A stretch of DNA of 31,365 nt from a virus (IMGVR_UViG_3300030060_004475:1-31365); one strand, 5' to 3'. Positions 7,235-14,131 are shown, numbered from the stretch's first letter. Numbers and translations are program-made. The notes: generated from the letters alone by a model not told the origin.

Positions 7235-7807
7235 ATGGCAAGAATAGCAATTAACACAGGAACGACAGCGGACGATGGCACAGGCGATCCCATCCGCACC
7301 GCCTTTACATCTGTGAATACAATGACAACAGAAATTTATGCAGATGATTTTGTAACAACAGCAAGAATTGCAGATGATGCTGTCACCTCAGCATTAATAG
7401 CAGATAATGCAATAACAAATGCTTTGATGGCAGATGATGCGATAGATCACGCAGAACTTGCAAACCGTTACACAGCAAAAGCAACGAGCAGTGCAACAGG
7501 AAGTCAAAATTTAGATGCATCTGCAGCAACAACTTTTTTGCTTACAGGGAATGTAGCGACTGCAACTCTTACGATTCAGAATATGAAACTGGGTCAGGTT
7601 ATCGATATTCATATGACAGGAACTTTGAGTAGTGCAGCAATAACCCTTGCAACAAATTTTTCAAGTACAACAATTAATAAGATTGGAACAACAGATTTTG
7701 ATACGTCAGAAAAAAACTTAATTCAAGTTGTTTGCGTAGATGATACAGATGGCGCAGCAATTGTAAATTATTCAGTAGGAAAAATAACAGCTGATACAAC
7801 ACCATAA
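7235..7807 (+). CDS. Putative tail fibre / appendage protein
   Basis: 190 residues. The start (MARIAINTGTTADDGTGDPIRTAFTSVNTMTTEIY) is a common opening of phage fibre and appendage proteins. Residues about 40-77 hold a ten-residue repeat: TTARIADDAV, TSALIADNAI, TNALMADDAI, a pattern typical of trimeric fibre shafts. The rest is a beta-rich C-terminal domain (ATTFLLTGNVATATLTIQNMKLGQVIDIHMTG). Probably a short fibre or fibre-base subunit in host contact. The next gene follows within 3 nt and is a fibre-chaperone-like protein. Confidence 0.65.
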   Translation: MARIAINTGTTADDGTGDPIRTAFTSVNTMTTEIYADDFVTTARIADDAVTSALIADNAITNALMADDAIDHAELANRYTAKATSSATGSQNLDASAATTFLLTGNVATATLTIQNMKLGQVIDIHMTGTLSSAAITLATNFSSTTINKIGTTDFDTSEKNLIQVVCVDDTDGAAIVNYSVGKITADTTP

Positions 7808-7809
7808 TT

Positions 7810-8280
7810 ATGAAAGCAATAAAATTAGATAGCGGAGAAATAAAGGTATTTGCAAGTACGCCTAAAAATTGGGGTGCAGTAATATGTGGATTTGATACTT
7901 TTTCAGATGAAAAACTTGCAACTTATGGTTTTTATAATGTTGTGACACCTTCTATAAAATCAAGCCAAGAATATGGAGATATTGAGTGGGATGAAGATAA
8001 CAAAGTATTTACTTATCCTGTAAAAAATAGAACTTATAGCAAAACAGTTGCTCAACTCAAAACAGGAAAAATACAAAATTTAAAAAGTATTTATGGAGTA
8101 GAATTATCCAAAACTGATTGGTACGTGGTAAGGGCAGCAGAAGGTGGAAAAGCAATACCAGAAAGCATTAAAACAGAAAGAAGTAATTTAAGAACAGAAT
8201 GTGCTACGAAAGAAGCTGAAATAAATGCACTTAGCACAAAAAGTTCTATTGCTGATTATGAACTCCCAAATTATAGATAA
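7810..8280 (+). CDS. Tail-fibre-assembly-like protein
   Basis: 156 residues. The C-terminal half carries TDWYVVRAAEGGKAIPESIKTERSNLRTECATKEAEINAL, the pattern (L..TDWYV.R..E.G..IP..I...R..LR) of phage tail-fibre-assembly and DUF4376-type proteins, which help fold or attach fibres or form a fibre-linked N-domain. It lies between two fibre genes. The stop overlaps the next start (TAATG). Confidence 0.6.
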   Translation: MKAIKLDSGEIKVFASTPKNWGAVICGFDTFSDEKLATYGFYNVVTPSIKSSQEYGDIEWDEDNKVFTYPVKNRTYSKTVAQLKTGKIQNLKSIYGVELSKTDWYVVRAAEGGKAIPESIKTERSNLRTECATKEAEINALSTKSSIADYELPNYR

Positions 8281-9392
8281 TGGGTTTAGGTAAAAGAATT
8301 ATTTCTGCTGATGCAGGGGGCGTTGTGGGAACTGAACATTTTAATCCGTACACTTATACAGGTAATGGTTCAACACAAGCTTTTTCAAACGTTGGATTTA
8401 GACCAGATTGGGTGTGGATCAAGCCTCGTGAAACAACCACAAACCACGGTGCGTATGACTCTATAAGGGGCGCAAGTCAATATTTGGCTCCAGATGTAAA
8501 CGGTGCAGGGGTAAGCTTAGCACCAAACGGTGTTACTGCTTTTGGTTCTGGTGGTTTTACGGTTGTAGATGATTCTGGCGGAAATAACAACGCAAATGGC
8601 GCTCCGGGTGGTGCAAACTCAGGAACAAATGCGACTTATATAGCTTGGGTATGGAGAGCAGGTGGTGCGCCCACAGCAACAAATAGCGGTGGGTCAAGCC
8701 CTACTTCAGGAAGTGTAATGATTGATGGAGTTGCTTCAAGTGCAAGTTTATCAGGATCAAACCCACCAAAAAAGTTGTCAGCAAATACAGTTTCAGGTTT
8801 TAGTATTGTACAAGCAACTGCAACAAGTGCATCAAGTTCAACAATAGATCACGGACTAACTGTCGCACCTGAACTAATTATTGAAAAAAACTTTAGTAAT
8901 GTGGATAGTTGGAATACATTTGTTTCTGCTTTAGGAAATACAAAAGCACTTTTTTTAGACACAGACGCTTTGCCATCAACAAATTCTAGTTTTTGGAATA
9001 ATACTTCACCTACTTCAGATGTTTTTACAGTTGCAAGTAGAACAAATGCAGAAAACTACATTTACTATTGTTTTCATAGCGTGGCAGGATATCAAAAAAT
9101 TGGTACGTACACAGGAAATAATAGCACTTCTAATGTTGTGACAACAGGTTTTCAACCACGTTTTTTATTATTAAAAAAAACAACAGGTTCTACAGGGGAT
9201 TGGAAAATCATTGATAGTGGCAGAAGCTCATCTAATCCTAGAGATAAAGCTTTGGAAGCAAGTTCAAATGGTATTGAGGATAGTGGTTCAAATTTTAATG
9301 TAAATTTTAATTCAAATGATTTTACAATAGCAACGACAAATGTTGAATATAATGACGACGGAGAAACATATATTTATTTAGCTATAGCGTAA
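8280..9392 (+). CDS. Receptor-binding tail fibre protein with repeated beta modules (DUF7483-like)
   Basis: 370 residues, Gly/Ser/Asn/Thr rich. Related segments recur: YTGNGSTQAFSNVGFRPDWV (about 26-45), DHGLTVAPELIIEKNFSNVD (about 195) and YTGNNSTSNVVTTGFQPRFL (about 275), each followed by a W-containing strand and a D.-R/G turn. This matches the DUF7483-like modules found in tail fibres of aquatic phages, e.g. GF.P..v..K. It is the best candidate for the host-range determinant. The ATG overlaps the previous stop, and the stop overlaps the next ATG, so it is translated in a coupled series. Confidence 0.7.
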   Translation: MGLGKRIISADAGGVVGTEHFNPYTYTGNGSTQAFSNVGFRPDWVWIKPRETTTNHGAYDSIRGASQYLAPDVNGAGVSLAPNGVTAFGSGGFTVVDDSGGNNNANGAPGGANSGTNATYIAWVWRAGGAPTATNSGGSSPTSGSVMIDGVASSASLSGSNPPKKLSANTVSGFSIVQATATSASSSTIDHGLTVAPELIIEKNFSNVDSWNTFVSALGNTKALFLDTDALPSTNSSFWNNTSPTSDVFTVASRTNAENYIYYCFHSVAGYQKIGTYTGNNSTSNVVTTGFQPRFLLLKKTTGSTGDWKIIDSGRSSSNPRDKALEASSNGIEDSGSNFNVNFNSNDFTIATTNVEYNDDGETYIYLAIA

Positions 9393-9532
9393 TGGAAAAT
9401 ATAAGACTTTATTTTATTAATAGTATGGCAGTAGGGTTTTCGCTAATTAATATTAATATGATATTGTCTACGCTTGTTTTAATTGCATCTTTAATATGGA
9501 CTATAATACAAATAAAAGATAAGTTAAAATGA
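9392..9532 (+). CDS. Small single-span membrane protein (lysis cassette)
   Basis: A 46-residue ORF, too short for standard ORF cut-offs. It starts on the fibre stop (TAATG) and ends on the next start (ATGA). A hydrophobic stretch from about residue 13 to 40 (MAVGFSLINI, LVLIASLIWTII) and a basic end (KDKLK) suggest one inner-membrane helix with a cytoplasmic C-terminus. The position at the head of the lysis genes suggests a holin accessory or antiholin role; this is inference. Confidence 0.55.
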   Translation: MENIRLYFINSMAVGFSLININMILSTLVLIASLIWTIIQIKDKLK

Positions 9533-9936
9533 ATATTCCTCGCAATGGCGTTGCAAAAGATATAAGGCACTATGTAGGATCATTAATAGTGTTTTTTCTT
9601 GTGGTTGTGATTTTGTACTATTTGACAAAATACACTATACCTACAGAGAATGCACAAATAGTAAACACATTAATAGGAATGATTGCAGCAAGCATAGCTA
9701 TGGTAATCAGCAGTATCACGGGATCAAAGCCAGATGATGTGCAATCGCTTAAAAATCAACTTGAAAGGAAAGAAAATCAAATTGACTTGCTTGTAAAAGA
9801 AAAAGATAGATTAGAAAGTATGATAATACAATTGCAAAAGCAGATGCTTGAAAATCAAGATAACATTATGGATAAAGTAATCCTAAAGGCTGCAATTGAT
9901 TTTGATGAAAGAAATAACCCACCAAAAAATAAATAA
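9529..9936 (+). CDS. Membrane protein with two helices and coiled coil (holin/spanin-like)
   Basis: 135 residues. Two membrane helices at about 16-34 (VGSLIVFFLVVVILYYL) and 44-65 (VNTLIGMIAASIAMVISSIT), then a long charged coiled coil (70-115; LKNQLERKENQIDLLVKEKDRLE) and a polar tail. Two helices near the N-terminus plus coiled coil is a common layout for phage holin-associated or inner-membrane lysis proteins. The position before the endolysin supports this. It could also be a spanin-like or structural membrane protein. Confidence 0.55.
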   Translation: MNIPRNGVAKDIRHYVGSLIVFFLVVVILYYLTKYTIPTENAQIVNTLIGMIAASIAMVISSITGSKPDDVQSLKNQLERKENQIDLLVKEKDRLESMIIQLQKQMLENQDNIMDKVILKAAIDFDERNNPPKNK

Positions 9937-9937
9937 T

Positions 9938-10015
9938 ATGAAAGATACACAATGCCAATGTGGCAACACTTCGGATGCTAACGGTTACTGTGATGGTAGC
10001 CACATTAATTCTTAA
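9938..10015 (+). CDS. CDGSH-like miniprotein (25 residues)
   Basis: The ATG at 9938 lies 1 nt after the previous stop, and the TAA at 10013-10015 is 1 nt before the next ATG. The product contains CQCGNTSDANGYCDGSH. The C-x-C-x2-T-...-CDGSH arrangement carries the three Cys and the His that ligate the 2Fe-2S cluster in CDGSH (mitoNEET-type) domains. The canonical spacing is C-x-C-x2-[S/T]-x3-P-x-C-D-G-[S/A/T]-H; here there is one extra residue and no Pro. Normal CDGSH domains have about 35-40 residues, so this is minimal. Exact fit between neighbouring genes argues for a real gene. Cluster binding and function are unproven. Confidence 0.65.
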   Translation: MKDTQCQCGNTSDANGYCDGSHINS

Positions 10016-10016
10016 T

Positions 10017-10184
10017 ATGGAAACTTTGACAATTTTACTTATAATTGTTTTGATTATAAGTGGTATAATGATGCTTTTAACATCCTTTGGACTTTTTACG
10101 GATAAGAACAAAAACAATATACCAGATTATTTAGATAAAAAATTTGAGGATTTAAAAGAAGAGATCAACAAATTAAAAAAATGA
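10017..10184 (+). CDS. Small membrane protein of the lysis cassette
   Basis: 55 residues from the ATG at 10017. A hydrophobic helix (about 3-25, TLTILLIIVLIISGIMMLLT) is followed by DKNKNNIPDYLDKKFEDLKEEINKLKK, a charged helix likely to be cytoplasmic. A longer frame opens upstream at 9960 but would overlap the CDGSH miniprotein and have no leader, so 10017 is preferred. Its stop overlaps the endolysin start. A holin or antiholin role is possible. Confidence 0.6.
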   Translation: METLTILLIIVLIISGIMMLLTSFGLFTDKNKNNIPDYLDKKFEDLKEEINKLKK

Positions 10185-10549
10185 TTTATTTTAAATTAGA
10201 TGAATTTGACTCTCCTGATTTACCCAACTCAGGCATTAATATGGATAAAAACTTCCTTAATATGCTTGATGATGCAAGAAAATATGCAGGGGTACCCTTT
10301 AAAATCAATTCAGGATATAGAACAGAATTGCATAACGATAAAGTTGGGGGTAAGCCTAAAACAAGAACATCAAAGGGAAGTAGCCATATGTATGGATTTG
10401 CTGCAGATATTTCTGCCAACTCAGGAAAGGAAAGATGGACGATTATTGAAGCGCTTATATTTGCAGGGTTTAAGCGTATCGGAGTTGCAAAATCCTTCAT
10501 CCACGTTGACAATGACCCTGATAAACCCAACGCAATTTGGAGTTACTAG
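10181..10549 (+). CDS. Endolysin, peptidase M15 family (D-Ala-D-Ala carboxypeptidase-like)
   Basis: 122 residues, a single-domain M15 peptidase (VanY/peptidase M15A type). Conserved elements: INSGYRTELHN (43-52), SSHMYGFAADI with zinc ligands His69 and Asp76, and FIHVD with His108. The enzyme should cleave peptide cross-links or stems in peptidoglycan at the end of infection. No signal peptide is visible, so release depends on a holin. The start overlaps the preceding membrane gene by 4 nt, and a holin follows 18 nt downstream. Confidence 0.85.
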   Translation: MIYFKLDEFDSPDLPNSGINMDKNFLNMLDDARKYAGVPFKINSGYRTELHNDKVGGKPKTRTSKGSSHMYGFAADISANSGKERWTIIEALIFAGFKRIGVAKSFIHVDNDPDKPNAIWSY

Positions 10550-10567
10550 AACTGTAGGTAATACTTT

Positions 10568-10987
10568 ATGCCTAAAAAGAAAATTAAAGACACAGCAGTA
10601 GGGAGATTTTTGCTTGAGAAAATTCCAGATGTAGTTGGCGCAATTGCTGACAATACTGCTGTTGGTAGTGTTTTAAATGCTATTATTGGTGGATCAAGTA
10701 TGTCAGATGCAGACAAAGAAGTTGCATTAAAAAAATTAGATTTAGAAAGAGCAGAAATAGACGGAACAACCCGCAGATGGGTTGCAGATGCAAGGTCGGG
10801 AAGTTGGCTAGCACAAAATGTAAGACCCTTAACATTGGCATTTTTAACAATCAGTTATGTAGTGGGATGGTATTTAGGATATCCCCTAGACTCTATTACA
10901 GGGCTTTTAAGCGTTGTTATAGGCGGTTATTTTGGTTCTAGGGGGGTAGAGAAGGTTTTTGGAAATAAGATGCACAGGGATGCTTAA
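10568..10987 (+). CDS. Holin, 3-TM type (GTA_holin_3TM-like)
   Basis: 139 residues. The motif TRRWVADARSGSWLAQNVRP (about 68-87) followed by two or three hydrophobic helices (LTLAFLTISYVVGWYLGY, SITGLLSVVIGGYFGSRG) matches the 3-TM holin family described from gene transfer agents and many aquatic phages. An N-terminal helix (VGAIADNTAVGSVLNAIIGG) may be the first membrane or amphipathic segment. It should make the inner-membrane lesion that releases the endolysin encoded just upstream. Confidence 0.75.
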   Translation: MPKKKIKDTAVGRFLLEKIPDVVGAIADNTAVGSVLNAIIGGSSMSDADKEVALKKLDLERAEIDGTTRRWVADARSGSWLAQNVRPLTLAFLTISYVVGWYLGYPLDSITGLLSVVIGGYFGSRGVEKVFGNKMHRDA

Positions 10988-10988
10988 A

Positions 10989-11108
10989 ATGTCTTATAAA
11001 GCATATAGGAGTAAATCAAAGAAACGTAAGGGTGTGCATTCTAAAAAAATATCGAAGTTAAAATCTTCAAAAAATTATAAAAAAAAATATATGGGTCAGG
11101 GAAAATGA
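10989..11108 (+). CDS. Small very basic protein (KKRKGVHSK type)
   Basis: A 39-residue ORF starting 1 nt after the holin stop. It has about 16 Lys/Arg and no acidic residue: MSYKAYRSKSKKRKGVHSKK, then KSSKNYKKKYMGQGK. I recall short proteins with the KGVHSK...SKNYKK.Y.GQG pattern in many marine phages, so conservation is likely, though no function is known to me. Nucleic acid binding is possible from the charge. Its stop codon lies inside a GGGTCA/TGACCC stem-loop. Confidence 0.65.
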   Translation: MSYKAYRSKSKKRKGVHSKKISKLKSSKNYKKKYMGQGK

Positions 11109-11111
11109 CCC
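11093..11111 (+). other. Perfect 6-bp stem-loop over the stop codon at the end of the lysis operon
   Basis: GGGTCA (11093-11098), loop GGGAAAA, TGACCC (11106-11111). No T-run follows, so it is not a standard intrinsic terminator. It sits at the border of the A+T-rich spacer and could protect the 3' end or be a protein site. Confidence 0.45.
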
Positions 11112-11226
11112 CATATTATATATAACTTACAGTATATTATATATAAAGTATATTATTATATATTATTATATTATATATTATATATTATATGTATAAAATA
11201 AAAAATTAATTTAAAAATCAAAAAAA
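11112..11226 (+). other. Low-complexity A+T-rich spacer (TATATTAT repeats), possible origin or control region
   Basis: About 115 bp with only a few G or C bases, made largely of repeated TATAT/TATTA units (11115-11190), separating the lysis genes from the replication genes. It is the longest run of this kind in the window. It could be a DNA-unwinding element, an early promoter cluster, or a boundary. No iterons or clear promoter pair could be fixed by eye. Confidence 0.5.
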
Positions 11227-11469
11227 ATGAGTGAAGAAATGAGAATCCGTTTATTAGCAGAGAATATTGTAAAAGATTTTAGCATCTCAATTAGAGATCG
11301 TGTGGATTCTGTTCTTGAATTAGATGCCATTCAATATCAAAATTTAGGTATTGATTCAACAAAAACAGAAAAAAATAAAGTGAAATCAGATAGTAAATAC
11401 CTTTATAAACTTATAAAAGGCATAGACGAACAAACAGGAAAATTGTTGATAAATCATTTAGATGCCTAA
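11227..11469 (+). CDS. Hypothetical protein, start of replication region
   Basis: 80 residues, helical and charged (MRIRLLAENIVKDFSISIRDRVDSVLELDAI, SKYLYKLIKGIDEQTGKLLINHL). No known motif. AAAAAA precedes the ATG. Its stop overlaps the NinG-like gene by 8 nt, suggesting co-translation. I do not recognise it; by position it is an early protein. Confidence 0.6.
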   Translation: MSEEMRIRLLAENIVKDFSISIRDRVDSVLELDAIQYQNLGIDSTKTEKNKVKSDSKYLYKLIKGIDEQTGKLLINHLDA

Positions 11470-11851
11470 AAAAATAAAACGTTCTACAATTGTTAAAAAA
11501 CTTGATATAATATTCTCAAAATTTATAAGATTATCAAATGCAGATGCGAATGGAATGTGTGAATGTGTCACTTGTGGAAATTTATATCACTGGAAAAAAA
11601 TTCAAGCAGGGCATTTTATGTCTAGACGATTTTATGCTACGAGATGGGATATAGAAAATGTTGCTCCACAATGTTATGGCTGCAATGTAATGAGTCAGGG
11701 GCAGCAGTATAAATATTCTCTATATTTAGGAAAATCTTTAAGTGAAAAATTATATTTAAAATCTAAAAAAACACAAAAATTCTCTGATAATGATTTAAAA
11801 GATTTAATAAATTATTACACAGATCAAGTAAAAAATTATAATTACCTTTGA
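11462..11851 (+). CDS. ninG: NinG-like recombination protein (Rap family, HNH/zinc type)
   Basis: 129 residues. Metal-binding pattern CECVTCG (Cys33, 35, 38), H43, KIQAGHFMSRR (His51), and APQCYGCN (Cys71, 74), followed by a helical tail. C..CG...-AGHF.SR-...N..-QC..CN is the signature of lambda NinG (Rap), a branched-DNA nuclease helping recombination. Length is shorter than lambda NinG (about 200). It ends the short transcript before the terminator at 11897-11927. Confidence 0.8.
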   Translation: MPKKIKRSTIVKKLDIIFSKFIRLSNADANGMCECVTCGNLYHWKKIQAGHFMSRRFYATRWDIENVAPQCYGCNVMSQGQQYKYSLYLGKSLSEKLYLKSKKTQKFSDNDLKDLINYYTDQVKNYNYL

Positions 11852-11896
11852 TAAGATGTTACTTGACATCGTTTAATTGTTTTAAATTTCGGGAAG

Positions 11897-11927
11897 GGTA
11901 GTTATTTTTTATAGCTACCTTTTTTTT
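11897..11927 (+). terminator. Intrinsic terminator after ninG
   Basis: GGTAGTTAT (11897-11905) pairs with ATAGCTACC (11911-11919) with one G-T pair, loop of five T, followed by T8. It isolates ninG from the next operon. Confidence 0.85.
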
Positions 11928-11942
11928 ATTAAAAAAATTTTA

Positions 11943-11950
11943 TATATTTG
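11943..11950 (+). promoter_or_regulatory. Host-type promoter -7 element TATATTTG
   Basis: TATATTTG matches the Bacteroidota -7 consensus TAnnTTTG and lies 25 nt before the ATG at 11976 and 16 nt after a terminator. The -33 region (near 11920) is only T-rich and overlaps the terminator T-run. Likely early promoter for the replication operon. Confidence 0.6.
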
Positions 11951-11975
11951 TAAAGAATTTAAAAACAATTATAAA

Positions 11976-12119
11976 ATGGAATACAAAAAAATTTATTGGC
12001 AAAACTACACAGATGTAGAACTTCAAAAAATTGTGAGGGATGATGACTATTTAACGTCATTTCAACTTGATGCTATGCAAGAATTAAATAGAAGAGCAAT
12101 TAAAAATCCAATCAAATGA
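11976..12119 (+). CDS. Small hypothetical protein
   Basis: 47 residues (MEYKKIYWQNYTDVELQKIV...SFQLDAMQELNRRAIKNPIK), acidic and helical. It is the first ORF after the TATATTTG element, and its stop overlaps the next start (ATGA). No motif recognised. Placement directly behind a promoter and coupled junction support it as real. Confidence 0.55.
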   Translation: MEYKKIYWQNYTDVELQKIVRDDDYLTSFQLDAMQELNRRAIKNPIK

Positions 12120-12274
12120 CATATACAGAAGATATGCTTAGAATGCTTAAAATAGAAAATGCAACACTTAGAAATGAGAATGAAAAATTAATGAAAGAAA
12201 ATGATTCATTAAAACTTCAGATTGAAATATCTGACGTAAATCAAATTAGTTATAAAGAAGCAACCCAACACTAA
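12116..12274 (+). CDS. Small coiled-coil protein
   Basis: 52 residues with a heptad-like leucine pattern (MLRMLKIENATLRNENEKLM), a short leucine-zipper-like coiled coil. Starts on the previous stop (ATGA), followed 4 nt later by the OB-like gene. It might act as a dimerising accessory factor; function not known. Confidence 0.5.
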   Translation: MTYTEDMLRMLKIENATLRNENEKLMKENDSLKLQIEISDVNQISYKEATQH

Positions 12275-12278
12275 AAAA

Positions 12279-12716
12279 ATGGAAATAAAAAAAGGTAAAA
12301 TTAAATTTGTGCAACCATCTATCCCACCTCAATACTCAAACGGAACGAATACTTTCAACAAATATGATGTTGAATTTGCAGATGGGAATAAATATCAGTT
12401 TCTTTCTAAAGGAAATTTCAAAAAAGAAATTGGTGAGGAGATAGAATATACTGTTAAAAATGAAGAACAAAAAACAGCTAAATTAAATTATGTAGATAAT
12501 CAGACATATAATTCTCAAATATTACAAAAACAATTACAATTAAATTCAGGAAGCGAAATAGATTTTCAATCAAAATGGATTTTAATGCAAGTTGTATTTA
12601 AAGAGGTTTCAAATAAATACAATGTAAATACAGAAGCAGAACAACAAAATTTAATAGATTTAACTTTAAAACTAACAGATGGACTTATCAAGGGATTCAA
12701 AGAAAGAATTAAATAG
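12279..12716 (+). CDS. Putative OB-fold (single-stranded DNA binding-like) protein
   Basis: 145 residues. The N-terminal half is beta-rich with alternating aromatic and basic residues (KGKIKFVQPSIPPQYSNG, YDVEFADGNKYQFLSKG, EEIEYTVKNEEQKTAKLNY), consistent with an OB-like barrel. The C-terminal half is helical (SKWILMQVVFKEVSNKY, LTLKLTDGLIKGFKERIK). With the RecA/DnaB-type ATPase nearby, an SSB-like role is a reasonable guess, but the acidic C-terminal tip typical of SSB is absent. Preceded by TAAAAAAATGG. The next gene starts inside its 3' end (38 nt overlap). Confidence 0.5.
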   Translation: MEIKKGKIKFVQPSIPPQYSNGTNTFNKYDVEFADGNKYQFLSKGNFKKEIGEEIEYTVKNEEQKTAKLNYVDNQTYNSQILQKQLQLNSGSEIDFQSKWILMQVVFKEVSNKYNVNTEAEQQNLIDLTLKLTDGLIKGFKERIK

Positions 12717-13005
12717 CGAATATGCAAATTGGATTAGGGTTTATAATCCTCTTGCAAGTCAACCAAAAAACTTGAAAGCTACTATTGTAATTGACTTAGA
12801 TCATTTCAGGGAAGAGTTTGAAAAAATAAAAGAATACGCTTTTGAGGCAAATTGGACTGATAAAAATGGTAATAAAATAAATCATAAGAAAGTAAAAGTT
12901 GATTTGTGGTTATCCAATAAAGACAATCTTTTTTTCACGTATAATGACCACGAAAAGAAAAAACAAATTAATTCAAAAGATTTTAACCCTGACAGAGATT
13001 CTTAA
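12679..13005 (+). CDS. Hypothetical replication-operon protein
   Basis: 108 residues, no known motif. Features: a central alpha segment (LDHFREEFEKIKEYAFEANW) and a following beta segment (KVKVDLWLSNKDNLFFTYND). Its first 38 nt overlap the OB-like gene in another frame; an alternative later start is not obvious (no close in-frame ATG), so the overlap may be real. Its 3' end forms the left arm of the terminator 12985-13020. Confidence 0.5.
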   Translation: MDLSRDSKKELNSEYANWIRVYNPLASQPKNLKATIVIDLDHFREEFEKIKEYAFEANWTDKNGNKINHKKVKVDLWLSNKDNLFFTYNDHEKKKQINSKDFNPDRDS

Positions 13006-13020
13006 TGTTGGGGTTTTTTT
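12985..13020 (+). terminator. Intrinsic terminator overlapping a stop codon
   Basis: AACCCTGACA (12985-12994) pairs with TGTTGGGGTT (13006-13015) with two G-T pairs, and the T-run continues to 13020. The left arm is coding sequence. Right after it TATTTTTG (13020-13027) fits TAnnTTTG, only 5 nt before the next ATG. Confidence 0.65.
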
Positions 13021-13031
13021 ATTTTTGGTAA

Positions 13032-13940
13032 ATGCTTTCGGAATTTAAAAATGAAATACAGAAAATTCGTGATATAAGAAGTAAAAAAATCATCGAGGGT
13101 CTTTCATTAGATATTAAAGAAATCGATGAATTTATACGCTTTAAACACGGTAATCTAAATGTAATATTAGGGCACGCAAATGTGGGAAAAACAACAGTTG
13201 TTTTATTTTTGATGGTTCTATATACATTGAAACACAAAACAAAATGGCTTGTTTTTTCTGCAGAAAATGATGCATATACTCTTATAAAAAAAATTATTGA
13301 ATTTTTAGAACACAAGCCTATAAATAAAATACCTGATACAGATTTTGAGAGTAGACACGATTTTGTAAATAATCATTTTAAATTTATTTCTAATGAAGAA
13401 ATATACGACTGGAAATCTTTGAGGGATTTTGCAAAGGCTGTAAAAAAGGCTTGGAATTATGATGGGTTTATTATTGATCCTTATAATTCTTTAGCAAAGA
13501 AATTAGATAAAGGGTTAAACGGTCACGAGTATGATTATCAAGTCACAAGTGAAATGCGTTTATTTTGTAAAAAAAACAACATATCTATATGGTTATGCGC
13601 TCACGCTGCAACAGAAGCCTTAAGAAAAAGGCATAATGCAAATCATCAATATGCAGATTTACCAATTCCACCAATGGCTTCAGATGTTGAGGGCGGTGGG
13701 AAGTTTGTAAATAGGGCGGACGATTTTTGGGTAATTCATCGTTACATACAACACCCATCAGATTGGATGAAAACAATTATCCACGTAAGAAAGGTAAAAG
13801 ATATAGATACAGGCGGAAGACCAACCCCCATAGATGCTCCAATAGAAATGAAAAGCGTTATAAACAATGTAGGTTTTAAAATAAATGATGTAAATTTGAT
13901 TGCACCACCTAAGAGGGAGCAGGAGAATTTACCGTTTTGA
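13032..13940 (+). CDS. RecA/DnaB-family ATPase (helicase core or recombinase)
   Basis: 302 residues. RecA-like core with Walker A GHANVGKTT (47-55), SAEND (76-80), Walker B YDGFIIDP (143-150), and a motif H3/H4-like region ISIWLCAHA (185-191). The Q/loop region has PPMASDVEGGGKFVNRADDFWVIHR. This is the DnaB C-terminal/RecA fold used by phage helicases; the N-terminal DnaB primase-binding domain is lacking and replaced by a short helix (1-30). It is the only replicative motor seen; no DNA polymerase is encoded, so the host replisome must be recruited. A RepA/Twinkle-like or DNA-repair ATPase role is the alternative. Confidence 0.75.
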   Translation: MLSEFKNEIQKIRDIRSKKIIEGLSLDIKEIDEFIRFKHGNLNVILGHANVGKTTVVLFLMVLYTLKHKTKWLVFSAENDAYTLIKKIIEFLEHKPINKIPDTDFESRHDFVNNHFKFISNEEIYDWKSLRDFAKAVKKAWNYDGFIIDPYNSLAKKLDKGLNGHEYDYQVTSEMRLFCKKNNISIWLCAHAATEALRKRHNANHQYADLPIPPMASDVEGGGKFVNRADDFWVIHRYIQHPSDWMKTIIHVRKVKDIDTGGRPTPIDAPIEMKSVINNVGFKINDVNLIAPPKREQENLPF

Positions 13941-14131
13941 TAGAGTTTAGATTAGGAAATAATATTATAAATACACAAATTATTCCGTTATATGGAGTTT
14001 TTTTTGGCGTGGTTTATTATAATCCAAATTTAGAACCTGATTTTGATCCTGTTGATGAGGATGATTTTTTTCATCAAATTACATTTGCATTTTTTATAGT
14101 TGGCTTACATTTTACAATTTGGAAACTGTAA
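13937..14131 (+). CDS. Small conserved-looking hydrophobic/aromatic protein
   Basis: 64 residues from a TTG start (13937) that overlaps the ATPase stop (TTGA); no in-frame ATG is near. Product MIEFRLGNNIINTQIIPLYG, then YYNPNLEPDFDPVDEDDFFHQITFAFFIVG. I recall very similar short proteins (PLYG...YYNP.LEP...HQ.TF.F...G.H.T.W) in flavobacterial phages next to replication genes. One C-terminal hydrophobic helix may insert in the membrane. Function unknown. Confidence 0.55.
   Translation: MIEFRLGNNIINTQIIPLYGVFFGVVYYNPNLEPDFDPVDEDDFFHQITFAFFIVGLHFTIWKL

Noticed and set aside
9960-10016. Upstream extension of the 10017 membrane protein
   Set aside because: Would overlap the CDGSH-like ORF; the ATG at 10017 gives a compact TM protein immediately after that ORF's stop.
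10200-10601. Plus-strand ORF of 133 codons overlapping the endolysin in another frame
   Set aside because: The M15 frame carries all zinc ligands; this frame lacks motifs and overlaps the holin start.
11112-11200. Possible CRISPR or satellite array in the TATAT-rich spacer
   Set aside because: Units are irregular and only A/T; no constant repeat with distinct spacers.
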